From contig NZ_CP061205.1 of NCBI RefSeq assembly GCF_015240255.1, forward strand, positions 682,001 through 746,000: 64,000 nt of DNA, in the 5' to 3' direction. Shown here one piece after another: positions 46,250 through 55,775 of the stretch. Source of the stretch: Kordiimonas pumila. Its GTDB lineage: Bacteria; Pseudomonadota; Alphaproteobacteria; Sphingomonadales; Kordiimonadaceae. The stretch's first letter is position 1. Each line of letters starts with the position of its first letter. The notes beneath the pieces were generated by a model. The model saw only the letters and a list, made by a program, of their open reading frames with translations. It was not told where the DNA came from and did no database searches. The position numbers were made by a program, and so were the translations under genes.

Positions 46250-46909
46250 CTAACCCCTTAGGGCCTTGATATTCTCTGCGTATTTTTCTGGCCCGCCTTT
46301 GAAGGTAGCGCTGCCAGCCACCAGCAAGTCTGCGCCTGCGCTTACTACTTGTCGAGCGGTTTCCGCATTAACACCGCCGTCAACCTCCAGATCAATATCA
46401 AGACCAAGGCTATCAATCCGTTTTCTAATCGCTTCCAGCTTCCTGAGCTGGCTCGATATAAACGACTGACCGCCAAAGCCGGGGTTAACAGACATAACCA
46501 GAATAAGATCAAGCTCTTCGTAGAGATAGTCAAGGGTGCTTTCCGGTGTTGATGGATTAAGCGAAACGCCAGCCTTAACACCCTGCGCCTTTATAACCTG
46601 CAATGTGCGGTGAATATGCGGGCCAGCTTCCACGTGCGCTGTTATAATATCAGCACCGGCCGCCGCAAAGGCCTCGATATAAAGATCGACCGGCTGTATC
46701 ATTAGGTGAACGTCAAAAACCTTTTTACTATAAGGCTTTATTGCTTTTACTACATCAGGGCCAATGGTAATATTGGGGACAAAGTGGCCATCCATAACAT
46801 CAATATGAATGTAGTCGGCGCCAGCGGCGTCGATTGCCTTGATTTCTTCACCCAGTTTCGCAAAATCAGCTGACAGGATGGACGGTGCTATTCTGGTTGG
46901 TTTCTGCAT
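46250..46909 (-). CDS. rpe: Ribulose-phosphate 3-epimerase
   Basis: I use the ATG at 46909; an in-frame start at 46954 would add 15 residues not seen in the family. The 219-residue barrel has [19 protein letters not shown] with metal ligands, [10 protein letters not shown] and V-D-G-G-V. It interconverts ribulose-5-P and xylulose-5-P. Confidence 0.95.
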   Translation of the reverse strand: MQKPTRIAPSILSADFAKLGEEIKAIDAAGADYIHIDVMDGHFVPNITIGPDVVKAIKPYSKKVFDVHLMIQPVDLYIEAFAAAGADIITAHVEAGPHIHRTLQVIKAQGVKAGVSLNPSTPESTLDYLYEELDLILVMSVNPGFGGQSFISSQLRKLEAIRKRIDSLGLDIDLEVDGGVNAETARQVVSAGADLLVAGSATFKGGPEKYAENIKALRG

Positions 46910-46975
46910 GGTGCACCCATACCAGCAAAGGCTAATTCCTGCAAGGCGTCGCAAGCACGCGGCAGCATATTTTTA

Positions 46976-48298
46976 TCATATTTTTTGGCGGGTGATACGC
47001 GCAGCATAAAAGCCATCGAGTCCGCCCTTGTCGGCCAGATAAGACGGCAGACACAGAAGGTCACCGTCTTTTGTTACAAGCTCTGTCAGTCCACCCAGTT
47101 CACTAGCTGTAATGGGTACTCGTTTGGCTTTTGGTTCAGCCTTTAAGAAGCCCTCTATTTGGCCTTTACCTTCGATTTCCTCCAAAGAACACACGCAGTA
47201 TAATAATGTGCCACCTACAGGTAAGAGGCTGAAGGCATGGTCCAGAATGCGTTCCTGCAGGGAGGCGAGCTTTTTGATGTCGCCTTCATTTTTGGTCCAG
47301 ATCACGTCGGGGTTGCGCCTTAGTGTTCCGGTTGCGCTGCATGGTGCATCCAGAAGAATATGGTCAACGGGTGTTTTGGGTGTGAAGCGCGCGGCATCTT
47401 TGGCATAAACATCTGCGCGCAGGTCGGTGCGGGCAAGGTTGGCGTGCAGGCGTTTTAATCGGTTTTCAGAGCGGTCTACGCTTGTAACGCGCGCACCACT
47501 TGCTGCAAGCTGCATGGTTTTGCCGCCGGGTGCAGCACACAGATCAAGCACATGTTTGCCCGTTATATTGCCCAGCAGAGTTGCAGGGATAGCAGCAGAC
47601 ATATCTTGCACCCACCAATCGCCGGTATCATAGCCAGGTAGCGCTGTAACATCACATAGCGGCAGGCGCAGGCTACCGGTTGGTGTGGTGGTGGCCCCCA
47701 ATTGGCCGGCCCAGTCAGCCAGTGTGGTTTTATCTTTCACGGTAATATCAAGCTGCGGTGTGGTTTGCAGGGTTGCTGCAATGGCAGTGGCGTTTGCCGG
47801 GCCATAGCTTTTTGCCCAGCTGTCATAAATCCACGATGGGACATCATTTTTAGGGGTGCGATTCAGTTTTGTGAGCAGCGCATCGTGCTCTCGTGTGGCT
47901 TTTCGAAGGACTGCGTTCACAAGCCCCGCAAACCCGGCTTCTTTGCCAGATAGATTTTTAATAAGGGACACGGTTTCATTAACGGCGGCGTGGTCGGCGG
48001 TACGCATCAGCAAAATTTGCGCGAGGCCGGTTATGAGCGCCGCTTCTGTCCATGTGGCGTTTTTCGGCAGGCCGGAATCCAGCATGTCGGCAAGCAGGCG
48101 TTTCAGGCTGCCATAGCGGCGCAGGCACAGCATGACTAAATTCAGCACAAAAGCTCTGTCGCGGGCCTCAAGCTTGGCTTCAGTTGCCATATCGTCAAGC
48201 GCCGCCTCAAGGGGTCGACTCTTTAAAGTAACAGCCATAAGGGTTCGCACCGCTGTTGCGCGGATTTTGCTGCCAGTTTGTGTGTGTGCTTCATTCAT
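46976..48298 (-). CDS. rsmB: 16S rRNA (cytosine-967 C5) methyltransferase RsmB
   Basis: The ATG at 48298 is preceded by AAGAGG; the ATG at 48313 has no ribosome site. This gives 440 residues: an N-terminal NusB-like RNA-binding domain (about 10-130) and a C-terminal Rossmann methyltransferase with C-A-A-P-G-G-K-T, D-A-P-C-S-A-T-G-T and Y-C-V-C-S-L-E-E. Both catalytic cysteines are present. It lies upstream of rpe on the same strand. Confidence 0.92.
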   Translation of the reverse strand: MNEAHTQTGSKIRATAVRTLMAVTLKSRPLEAALDDMATEAKLEARDRAFVLNLVMLCLRRYGSLKRLLADMLDSGLPKNATWTEAALITGLAQILLMRTADHAAVNETVSLIKNLSGKEAGFAGLVNAVLRKATREHDALLTKLNRTPKNDVPSWIYDSWAKSYGPANATAIAATLQTTPQLDITVKDKTTLADWAGQLGATTTPTGSLRLPLCDVTALPGYDTGDWWVQDMSAAIPATLLGNITGKHVLDLCAAPGGKTMQLAASGARVTSVDRSENRLKRLHANLARTDLRADVYAKDAARFTPKTPVDHILLDAPCSATGTLRRNPDVIWTKNEGDIKKLASLQERILDHAFSLLPVGGTLLYCVCSLEEIEGKGQIEGFLKAEPKAKRVPITASELGGLTELVTKDGDLLCLPSYLADKGGLDGFYAARITRQKI

Positions 48299-48399
48299 AG
48301 CGCCTCTTGCCATATTAAAGCGTTAAAGGGAAGGTTGATCTTGCACTTCACGCTCTAAGCCAGCTAGAAAGAAGTGAATTGAGACTTTAAGGAAGCACC

Positions 48400-49137
48400 A
48401 TGCAGCATACCGTTACAATTTTGTCCCGTTTTAACGGTCCGCCAAAAAGCGCGAATGGTGGCTATGCATGCGGCCTTATGGCTAAAAAGCTGGCTGGTAT
48501 CGGAGACGGCCCTGTTGAAGCGGCCCTTTCTGCGCCGCCGCCCCTTGATGCAGAGTTACTGCTGGAATGGACGGCAGACACCGCGAGCCTTTTAGCAGGC
48601 GGCAAATCTATAGGCCGGGCCAGCCGTACTGCGCTAAGCCTTGATGTGCCTGCGCTGCCAACGCCGCTGGTGCTGGGCATTAATCCGGTTGATGCGCCTG
48701 ATGCACCGGGCAAATTTGTGCCGTTTGAAACCTGTTTTGTATGCGGGCAGCGCCGGACCCTCGGCGACGGGCTTTGTATTCACAGCAAAGAGGTTGAGGG
48801 TCACCCCGGCCTTGTGGCCAGTGACTGGGTTCTGGACAGTGGCCTAGCGAGTGCAGACGGCAATGTTGATTTGCTTTACATATGGTCGGCCCTTGACTGC
48901 CCCGGCTATTTTGCCTGTGCGGCGGGTGAGGCTGCCCTTCTGGGTCGCCTTTCAGCAGAAATTATAGCCCCGTTAAAGGCTGATGGCACCGCAACAGTGA
49001 TAGGTTGGAACCTGACCAAAAAACCGGACAGCCGCAAGCGCCAATGTGGGACAGCTATTTTTGATGAGGAGGGTACGCTTGTTGCCAAGGCTGAAGGGCT
49101 TTGGATTACCATTGACCCAGCAAACCTGCCGGATTAG
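48400..49137 (+). CDS. Hotdog-fold thioesterase-like protein
   Basis: This 245-residue protein looks like a double hotdog. The first half has F-N-G-P-P-K-S-A-N-G-G-Y-A-C-G near the start and a central C-F-V-C-G-Q-R-R; the second half has A-L-D-C-P-G near 165 and closes with the usual A-x-G-x-W-I strand. It probably acts on an acyl-CoA or similar thioester. It ends 6 bases before the AmpG-like gene, so they are likely co-transcribed. The exact substrate is unknown. Confidence 0.7.
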   Translation: MQHTVTILSRFNGPPKSANGGYACGLMAKKLAGIGDGPVEAALSAPPPLDAELLLEWTADTASLLAGGKSIGRASRTALSLDVPALPTPLVLGINPVDAPDAPGKFVPFETCFVCGQRRTLGDGLCIHSKEVEGHPGLVASDWVLDSGLASADGNVDLLYIWSALDCPGYFACAAGEAALLGRLSAEIIAPLKADGTATVIGWNLTKKPDSRKRQCGTAIFDEEGTLVAKAEGLWITIDPANLPD

Positions 49138-49143
49138 AGGAAA

Positions 49144-50445
49144 ATGACAACATCGAATCCGATTAAAGATAGCCTTAAGCCCTATATGAAGGGCAAAATT
49201 GTTGCGACCTTCGGCCTTGGCATGTCGAGCGGCTTTCCGCTTACGTTTGTAATTTCATTACTGGGGTTTTGGCTTTCTTACAGCGATGTCAGCAAAAGTG
49301 ATGTGGGCCTTTTTGCATTGATTACCACATTTTACACGTGGAAATTTCTTTGGTCGCCCGCAATCGACAGAATGCCGCTTGGGTTTATCACACGGCGCTT
49401 TGGCCAGCGGCGAGGATGGCTGTTTGTTATTCAGGGTTTAATGGCGTTGGCCCTTATTACGGTGTCACGGTTTGACCCCGCGAGCGAGCTTTTTGCTGTT
49501 GCTGTTCTTTCGGCCTTTATCGCTTTTCTGTCCGCCAGTCAGGATATTGTGATTGATGCCTACAGAATTGAAATTCTGGAGGATGAGGAACAGGGGTATA
49601 GTGCTGCTGCTTATGTTTATGGCTACCGTACAGCAAATTTTCTGGCGTCTATCATGGTGCTGGCAGTTGCGGAATATTACGGTTGGGCCACAGCAATTTT
49701 AACACTGCCCTTACTTTTGCTTCCGGGGTTTGTTGCTGTCTTGTGCATCGGTGAGCCAGAAAGACCCACCGATAGCCGGTTTTTGGCAGAAGAAGCTTCA
49801 CTAAAAACATATTCCCCGTTTGCGGCGCGTCTGCGCGAGGCTGTGTATCTGCCGTTCAAGGAATTTACCCGCCGTGAAAACTGGGGCCTGATACTCTTGT
49901 TTGTGTTTCTGTTTAAAGCCGGGGATGCAGTTACGGCCATTATGACAGCGCCGCTGATAACCGACATGAAGTTCAGCCCGGCTGATGTGTTGTTTGCAAA
50001 CAAAACTGTCGGGTTCATTACCCTTATGCTTGGTGTGGGGCTGGGGGCGGCACTTTACAAGCAGATAGGCACCTTTAAGGCGCTTTTTCTGGCAGCTATT
50101 TTAATGATGTTAACAAACCTTGGGTTCGCATGGCTTTGGGCAGGAGATGCTGAGCCGTGGCGGCTGGCGGTAACAATTGGCTTTGAAAATTTTGCAACCG
50201 GCCTTGGTACAACAATAACCATCGCGTATTTTGCCAGCCTTTGTAATGTGAACTTCACTGCAACACAGTATGCGCTTATTTCATCGCTTGGTAATCAGGC
50301 GCGGACCATACTCGGTGCCCCGAGTGGGTATTTGGCAGAAGCTGTTGGCTGGGTAGAGTTTTTCATCCTTGCTACCCTTATGGCTGTGCCCGGCATGATT
50401 TTGCTCTGGATTTTATGGCGCAAAAATATTACAGGCGCAACGTGA
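49144..50445 (+). CDS. AmpG-like MFS permease
   Basis: This 433-residue membrane protein has about 12 helices. The first loop F-L-W-S-P-A-I-D-R and the Q-D-I-V-I-D-A-Y-R-I-E segment near 138-148 match AmpG, the permease for GlcNAc-anhydroMurNAc peptides in murein recycling. If correct, the cell has a recycling route that could use an L-Ala-D/L-Glu epimerase, which is relevant to the alternative reading of dgcA. Confidence 0.83.
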   Translation: MTTSNPIKDSLKPYMKGKIVATFGLGMSSGFPLTFVISLLGFWLSYSDVSKSDVGLFALITTFYTWKFLWSPAIDRMPLGFITRRFGQRRGWLFVIQGLMALALITVSRFDPASELFAVAVLSAFIAFLSASQDIVIDAYRIEILEDEEQGYSAAAYVYGYRTANFLASIMVLAVAEYYGWATAILTLPLLLLPGFVAVLCIGEPERPTDSRFLAEEASLKTYSPFAARLREAVYLPFKEFTRRENWGLILLFVFLFKAGDAVTAIMTAPLITDMKFSPADVLFANKTVGFITLMLGVGLGAALYKQIGTFKALFLAAILMMLTNLGFAWLWAGDAEPWRLAVTIGFENFATGLGTTITIAYFASLCNVNFTATQYALISSLGNQARTILGAPSGYLAEAVGWVEFFILATLMAVPGMILLWILWRKNITGAT

Positions 50446-50588
50446 CCTGTTTATGGTATAGAGGTAACGGGAATAAAAGTTCGGGAAGGTACCGGTTATC
50501 AAGGCCAGAAGCACAGAAGCGCGGTGTCATAATCTAGTCAAATCTGTGTAACACTAGTGACTTAATACCGGTATATTAGGATGGTCTT

Positions 50589-51491
50589 ATGAAAAGATAT
50601 GCTCTTATACGCCCACGTGTTGCTGCTGCACAGGCTATGGCCGGTGCACCTTCCTATGTTCGTCAAGGCAACCTAGAGGTAAGGCTTGCCCGGTCTTTTA
50701 AGGAAATCAAGGCAGCGCAAAAACTGCGTTACAAAATTTTCTATAAAGAAATGCAGGCAAAGCCTGACTGGATGAGCAAGGTATCGAAGCGCGATGTTGA
50801 CCCGTATGATGCTTTTTGTGACCATTTGCTGGTGATTGACCACAACAAACCACAGAAAAAGCAGGTAGTAGGTACATATAGGCTGTTGCGGCAGGAAGTG
50901 GCGGAACGCCATGAGGGTTTTTATTCATCACAGGAATATGACCTGACCGCGCTTTTAACCAAAAATTTTCGCGAGCAAATGGGCGAAGGCCGCCAGCTTC
51001 TTGAGCTTGGCCGCAGCTGTGTCCATAAGGATTACCGGGCAACTTCCACCATCAATATGCTCTGGAAAGGCATTGCCGAGTATTTGAAAGAGCATAATAT
51101 TGCTTACATGTTTGGCTGTGCCAGCTTTGAAGGCACCGACCCTGCCGCCTTTAAAGAAGCGCTTGCATATCTCTATCATAATCACCTTGTGGCAGATGAT
51201 TTTCATGTTAAAGCGCACAAAGGCCAATATGTTCCCATGAACACAATGCCATCTGCGGATGTGGACGCTCGTGTTGCACGCAAAATGCTACCCCCACTTA
51301 TAAAAGGCTATTTGCGTATTGGCTGCTTTATTGGTGACGGTGCTGTGGTGGATAAGCAATTTGGCACGACAGATGTGTTTATTATGCTGCCGGTTGAAAA
51401 GATCGCCAAGCGCTATTCAAAGCATTATGACTTGCCGGAAGAAGCAAATGACGTGGTGGTGGCCACGGCGGCGGTCGCTGTAGCTATTTAG
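50589..51491 (+). CDS. olsB: OlsB-like ornithine N-acyltransferase (GNAT fold)
   Basis: This 300-residue protein has a GNAT-type fold typical of L-ornithine N-alpha-acyltransferase: L-R-Y-K-I-F-Y near 45, D-x-F-C-D-H-L-L-V-I-D near 75, and L-E-L-G-R-S-C-V-H-K-D-Y-R near 139. OlsB attaches a 3-hydroxyacyl chain to ornithine to make lyso-ornithine lipid. The usual partner OlsA is not next to it. Its stop codon overlaps the stop of the convergent DUF938 gene. Confidence 0.8.
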   Translation: MKRYALIRPRVAAAQAMAGAPSYVRQGNLEVRLARSFKEIKAAQKLRYKIFYKEMQAKPDWMSKVSKRDVDPYDAFCDHLLVIDHNKPQKKQVVGTYRLLRQEVAERHEGFYSSQEYDLTALLTKNFREQMGEGRQLLELGRSCVHKDYRATSTINMLWKGIAEYLKEHNIAYMFGCASFEGTDPAAFKEALAYLYHNHLVADDFHVKAHKGQYVPMNTMPSADVDARVARKMLPPLIKGYLRIGCFIGDGAVVDKQFGTTDVFIMLPVEKIAKRYSKHYDLPEEANDVVVATAAVAVAI

Positions 51492-52123
51492 CGGTGTTTA
51501 AAAACCAGTGAAAAATTGTTGGCGGGCATCGGTAGTATCTCTGGTGCCATAAAGCCAGCCTTTGCTGCGAGGCCTATAACGGTTTCCATATCCCTTACAC
51601 CCCATTCAGGGTTATTGAACTTTAGCGATTGATCAAATGCTATGTTCGATTCTGACGTATGTGCGCCGTTTTGCTTGTAGGGGCCATATAGATACAGGAT
51701 AGCGCCGCTATGCAGCGCTTCACCTGCCTTTGCTATCAGGGCTTCTGTTACAGACCACGGCGAAATATGCACCAGATTAACCGCAAGAATGGCGGCAGGG
51801 TTATCAGGAAAATTGTCAGTGAGCACATCAAAGCGAGTTGCGGGCAAAACCGTATCGGCACAGACATGCTGTGCCCAGGCGTTGATGCTTTCAAGGTGGC
51901 GGGGGTCAATATCGCTTGGTTGCCACTTATGGTGTGATAGTTTGGGGGCCATAAAAGCGGCATGTTCGCCGGTGCCGCTTGCAACTTCAAAGATCAGTCC
52001 TTCTTTCGGTAGGCGGTTTGACAATACGTCCCAGATTACCTCCCGGTTGCGCTCTGTTGCAGGCGCGTGCAGGCGTTTGGCCGCATTTTCACTAGTGGCT
52101 TTTGGGTCAAAAAAGCGAACCAT
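51488..52123 (-). CDS. DUF938 SAM-dependent methyltransferase-like protein
   Basis: This 211-residue protein has a class I methyltransferase fold, with E-V-A-S-G-T-G-E-H near residue 46 as motif I and an R-L-H-A-P-A-T-E-R-N segment at the start, the DUF938 signature. Its stop overlaps the olsB stop (convergent). The gene lies 5 bases after a small membrane protein gene. Substrate unknown. Confidence 0.88.
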   Translation of the reverse strand: MVRFFDPKATSENAAKRLHAPATERNREVIWDVLSNRLPKEGLIFEVASGTGEHAAFMAPKLSHHKWQPSDIDPRHLESINAWAQHVCADTVLPATRFDVLTDNFPDNPAAILAVNLVHISPWSVTEALIAKAGEALHSGAILYLYGPYKQNGAHTSESNIAFDQSLKFNNPEWGVRDMETVIGLAAKAGFMAPEILPMPANNFSLVFKHR

Positions 52124-52128
52124 CCACC

Positions 52129-52362
52129 TTAGCCTTTACGCAGGCGTGAAATAATAAATATCGGCACCACAATGGTGGCCCCTAGCAGCATATATTTAAG
52201 CCCTGTGCCAGATAGCCACCCCCAAATCATAGCAAGTTTATTGATAATCCAGCCGTAGATGTCTCCTGTGCTAATATCAAGCCAGTAAAGGAGAGCGCCA
52301 ACAACAGTGCTCCAGAGTATCAATTTAACCACTGTACCAAAATCAAGGTTTAGTTTTGCCAT
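52129..52362 (-). CDS. Small membrane protein, possibly DUF6460
   Basis: This 77-residue protein has two hydrophobic helices (about 10-28 and 53-70) separated by an amphipathic stretch I-Y-G-W-I-I-N-K-L-A. It lies between a lipoprotein gene and the DUF938 gene with short gaps (27 and 5 bases). The DUF6460 assignment is a guess from size and pattern. Function unknown. Confidence 0.7.
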   Translation of the reverse strand: MAKLNLDFGTVVKLILWSTVVGALLYWLDISTGDIYGWIINKLAMIWGWLSGTGLKYMLLGATIVVPIFIISRLRKG

Positions 52363-52389
52363 GAGTATTTCCTGCCAAAATAAAGTTTA

Positions 52390-52788
52390 TTATTGTTCGC
52401 TAGCAAGCACTAGAGCAAAGCATTTGTCGGCATTGGTGCTTTCACCGCTGCGCGTGCGTGCATTGACATGTTTTGCTTCAAAGTGCGCTTCAGGCGCGGG
52501 TTCATAAAATACAATTTCGAGCACACAGCTGTTGGTTTCATACAGCATAACCTGCACGTTGTTATCGCGTCTCACAAGGCTTGGCTCGCCTGCAATATCC
52601 TGTACTTCGCGCGGGTTCAGGCCTTTCAGGGAAAGTGCATTGGTTTGCGGTGTAACGGGCGGCGCTACCTTTGTAGGTTTTGGTGTAACGACAGGTGCAG
52701 CGGGCGGTTGCTGTGTAGCGGGTGGCGGCGATGTGGTTGCTGAACAGGCACTTAGCGCCACAGCACAGAGAAGGAGACTATAGCGCAT
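52390..52788 (-). CDS. Lipoprotein of unknown function
   Basis: This 132-residue protein has a lipoprotein signal peptide with A-L-S-A-C15 and then a Pro/Thr-rich linker (residues about 18-50). A compact domain near 52-132 opens with L-K-G-L-N-P-R-E-V-Q-D-I-A-G-E-P, a pattern like small SmpA/OmlA-type domains. Its start overlaps the stop of the EI24 gene by one base, so it is translationally coupled. Confidence 0.8.
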   Translation of the reverse strand: MRYSLLLCAVALSACSATTSPPPATQQPPAAPVVTPKPTKVAPPVTPQTNALSLKGLNPREVQDIAGEPSLVRRDNNVQVMLYETNSCVLEIVFYEPAPEAHFEAKHVNARTRSGESTNADKCFALVLASEQ

Positions 52789-53513
52789 TATTGTTTATTC
52801 CCCGGTTGCACCCTACTGGCTTCGGGCCGTCTGATGTTATGAAAAACATGGGTCATGATGGCCGCACCTGCAATGGGCGCGATTAAATTTAAGACGGGAA
52901 CAAGGAACATGGCAGAGACAATCGCTCCCCCCATGAATATCTTGTTGCCGTGACGCTGGCGGGTTACAGCAACTGCTTGCCGGTCCATATGCCGGATCGC
53001 AACCATTTCATAATATTCCCGCCCAATCAGGAAACCATTTAAGGCAATATAAAGCGCAAGTGTGCCAATACCTCCGGTGAAGAGGAGCAGCAAAAGATAC
53101 GGGAAAAGCGCAATAAGATTTAGCACCAAAATCATTATTGTTAATTTTAGAGCACTGATAATAACATCACCAAAAGGCACCTTGCGGATGCCAATCCGGT
53201 TGGGATAATATTCTTCTTCAACGGCGGTGGCTATTTGGTCTGCAAACAGGCCCATAACCATTGTAACAATGGCTGGGAACAAGAGATACGACCCCAGCAT
53301 TACGATGGTCCAATAGCCTGCAGAGGCCAGAAAGTCACCGAATTCATCAATCCAGCGGTAGCCAGAGACCACTTTTTCAGGCCAGTAATGGTTTAGTGTC
53401 AGAGTGAGCACTGTTAGGGTTATAATGGCGGCCAGCACAGACGTTATAAAGACGCTTCTAAACTTGGGGTGCAGAATTTGTTGCCACGTTCGATTTACCG
53501 CTTGTGCTATCAT
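52788..53513 (-). CDS. EI24 / CysZ-like membrane protein
   Basis: This 241-residue protein has about four membrane helices and the family segment G-R-E-Y-Y-E near 177. EI24/CysZ proteins include sulfate transporters, but many bacterial members are uncharacterised. It is the first gene of a short minus-strand set (EI24, lipoprotein, small membrane protein, DUF938). Confidence 0.82.
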   Translation of the reverse strand: MIAQAVNRTWQQILHPKFRSVFITSVLAAIITLTVLTLTLNHYWPEKVVSGYRWIDEFGDFLASAGYWTIVMLGSYLLFPAIVTMVMGLFADQIATAVEEEYYPNRIGIRKVPFGDVIISALKLTIMILVLNLIALFPYLLLLLFTGGIGTLALYIALNGFLIGREYYEMVAIRHMDRQAVAVTRQRHGNKIFMGGAIVSAMFLVPVLNLIAPIAGAAIMTHVFHNIRRPEASRVQPGNKQ

Positions 53514-53671
53514 GGTGTGTATCCTCGTTGTGCTGTTTTATATTTTATAGTTTGTTATTCTGTAAAGATAGGGCCATCAGTTGAGGCTTGCAATCTTTGA
53601 GTAGCTTAATATTGTGGCCTAAATTTAACATTTAGCTGTTTAAAGCCCTTTGTGCGCAGAAAGACTTTTTA

Positions 53672-54661
53672 ATGACCGCAAAAAATCAGGTTCTTTGTAT
53701 GGGGAACGCAATCGTTGATATCATCGCTCGTGTGGATGATGCCTTCATGGAAGAACATAATCAGGTCAAAGGCTCTATGCAGCTGGTTGATGCCGCCACA
53801 TCGGCAAAAATCTACAGCAGTATGCCGCCTGCGGTAGAGCGCTCTGGTGGTTCCGCCGGGAATACGGCAGCGGGTATTGCCTCATTTGGGGGGCGTGCCT
53901 CCTATATTGGCAAGGTGCACGGTGACCAGCTTGGCACTGTGTTCCAGCATGATATTCGGGCTGTTGGTGTTTCTTTTGAAACTGTGCCTGCAACGGACGG
54001 TGCCCCAACAGCAACCAGTATGATTTTGGTAACACCTGATGCCCAGCGCACCATGAACACCTATCTTGGTGCTTGCACAGAACTGACGGTTGATGATGTT
54101 AGTGAAGCTGACGTTGCAAACGCTGAAGTGTTGTATGTGGAAGGGTACCTGTGGGATACCCCAAGCATGAAAGCCTCGGTTTTAAAGGCGTTTGAGCTCG
54201 CCCACAAAACGGGTACTCTTGTATCGCTCTCTCTTTCCGACAGTTTTTGTGTTGATAGGTTCCGTGCGGAGTTTGTGGATCTGGTGGAAAATCAGGTCGA
54301 CATATTGTTTGCCAATGAAGCAGAGATTATTTCGCTTTATCAAACCAGCACGTTTGAGGAAGCGGTTGAAAAACTACGCCCGCATGTGAAAGTCGCAGCG
54401 CTTACACGCTCTGAAAAAGGTTCTGTTGTCGTGACGCAGGATAGCATTATTTCAGTGCCAGCCATGCCAGCCAATGTTGAGGATACGACAGGCGCCGGTG
54501 ATCTTTATGCGGCGGGTTTCCTATTTGGTTATACAAGTGGGAAGAGCATGGAAACATGTGCCAAGCTTGCAGGGCTTGCAGCGGCTGAAGTTATTTCCCA
54601 CCTGGGTGCGCGGCCAGAGACAAAGCTTTCAACGCTCGCACAGGAAAAAGGGCTGTTATAA
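53672..54661 (+). CDS. PfkB-family adenosine kinase-type enzyme
   Basis: This 329-residue ribokinase-fold protein has G-G-S-A-G-N-T near residue 58 and D-T-T-G-A-G-D-L-Y-A-A-G-F near 272, containing the anion hole and catalytic Asp. The opening G-N-A-I-V-D-I and overall length match bacterial adenosine kinases. It phosphorylates adenosine, or possibly another sugar nucleoside. It is convergent with htpX (2 bases apart) and has no operon partner. Confidence 0.88.
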   Translation: MTAKNQVLCMGNAIVDIIARVDDAFMEEHNQVKGSMQLVDAATSAKIYSSMPPAVERSGGSAGNTAAGIASFGGRASYIGKVHGDQLGTVFQHDIRAVGVSFETVPATDGAPTATSMILVTPDAQRTMNTYLGACTELTVDDVSEADVANAEVLYVEGYLWDTPSMKASVLKAFELAHKTGTLVSLSLSDSFCVDRFRAEFVDLVENQVDILFANEAEIISLYQTSTFEEAVEKLRPHVKVAALTRSEKGSVVVTQDSIISVPAMPANVEDTTGAGDLYAAGFLFGYTSGKSMETCAKLAGLAAAEVISHLGARPETKLSTLAQEKGLL

Positions 54662-54663
54662 TT

Positions 54664-55620
54664 TTATTGCCAAGGGTTCTTGCGTGCTTTATGCACGCCT
54701 GCCCCTGAATCAGGCACTGACCCTGTTGTCGTTTTGCGGACGCGGGCTTGACGGGTTTCACGTACGGGCCTGCGCGAGCTAACACCTGTTGCCATGGCCT
54801 CCAGTCGGCGGATACGCTCTTCCATTTTGGGGTGAGTGGAAAACAGGCTGTCGAACGAATGGCCGTGTAGCGGGTTCACAATGAACAGGTGGGCAGTTGC
54901 CGGATTTTCTTCTGCCCGTTTGTTAAGGGTTGCTGCCGCGCCGCTATGCAGCTTTGCCAGAGCGCTCGCAAGGGCAAGGGGTCTGCCGCAAATTTCAGCG
55001 CCGGTTTTATCGGCAGCATATTCGCGGGTGCGCGATATGGCCATTTGCACCAGCATGGCGGCCAGAGGGGCGAGAATAACCATGAGGATAGTACCAACAA
55101 TGCCAAGCGGGTTGTTTCTGTTCCCGCCAAAAAACAGAGCAAAGTTCGCCAGCATGGAAATGGCACCGGCAATGGTTGCCGTGATGGTCATGGTTAAGGT
55201 ATCACGGTTTTTAATGTGCGCCATTTCATGCGCCATAACCCCCTCAATCTCGTCATTTTTTAGTATTTTAAGCAAGCCAGTTGTTGCCGCAACGGCAGCA
55301 TTTTCCGGGTTTCGGCCTGTAGCAAAAGCGTTGGGTTGCGGGTTATCAATAATATAGACTGCAGGCACAGGAAGACCCGCCTGATAAGCAAGGCGTTCAA
55401 CCATAGTAACAAGCTCGGGCGCTTTTGTACGGTCTACCTGTTTGGCACCGTGCATTTTCAGTACAAGCTTGTCTGCGTTCCAGTAAGAAAACACATTCAT
55501 CGCAAGGGCAATAATAAAGGCAATCATGATGCCAGCCTGCCCACCAAGCAGGAACCCAACAGCCAGAAACAGGCCTGTCATAGCAGCCATTAATAACCCG
55601 GTACGAAACCCATTCATCAT
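54664..55620 (-). CDS. htpX: HtpX, membrane zinc metalloprotease
   Basis: I take the ATG at 55620 (a second at 55617), since the longer frame to 55680 is unsupported. The 318-residue protein has two N-terminal helices, zinc motif H-E-M-A-H near residue 131 and two more helices after it. HtpX degrades misfolded membrane proteins. The Arg/Thr-rich C-terminal tail (last about 40 residues) looks unstructured. Confidence 0.93.
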   Translation of the reverse strand: MMNGFRTGLLMAAMTGLFLAVGFLLGGQAGIMIAFIIALAMNVFSYWNADKLVLKMHGAKQVDRTKAPELVTMVERLAYQAGLPVPAVYIIDNPQPNAFATGRNPENAAVAATTGLLKILKNDEIEGVMAHEMAHIKNRDTLTMTITATIAGAISMLANFALFFGGNRNNPLGIVGTILMVILAPLAAMLVQMAISRTREYAADKTGAEICGRPLALASALAKLHSGAAATLNKRAEENPATAHLFIVNPLHGHSFDSLFSTHPKMEERIRRLEAMATGVSSRRPVRETRQARVRKTTTGSVPDSGAGVHKARKNPWQ

Positions 55621-55775
55621 GCTATTCACCATCTGTGAAACTATCTTTACTATAAATAAGTATCCCAAACTTTGGTTCAAGAGTGCGTGTTTTACTTAAA
55701 AACGGCCAGGAACTAGTTTATGACAGAATGAAGCGATCTGGCAGATAGTGTGCAGGATGCAAAGTAGGAGAGACC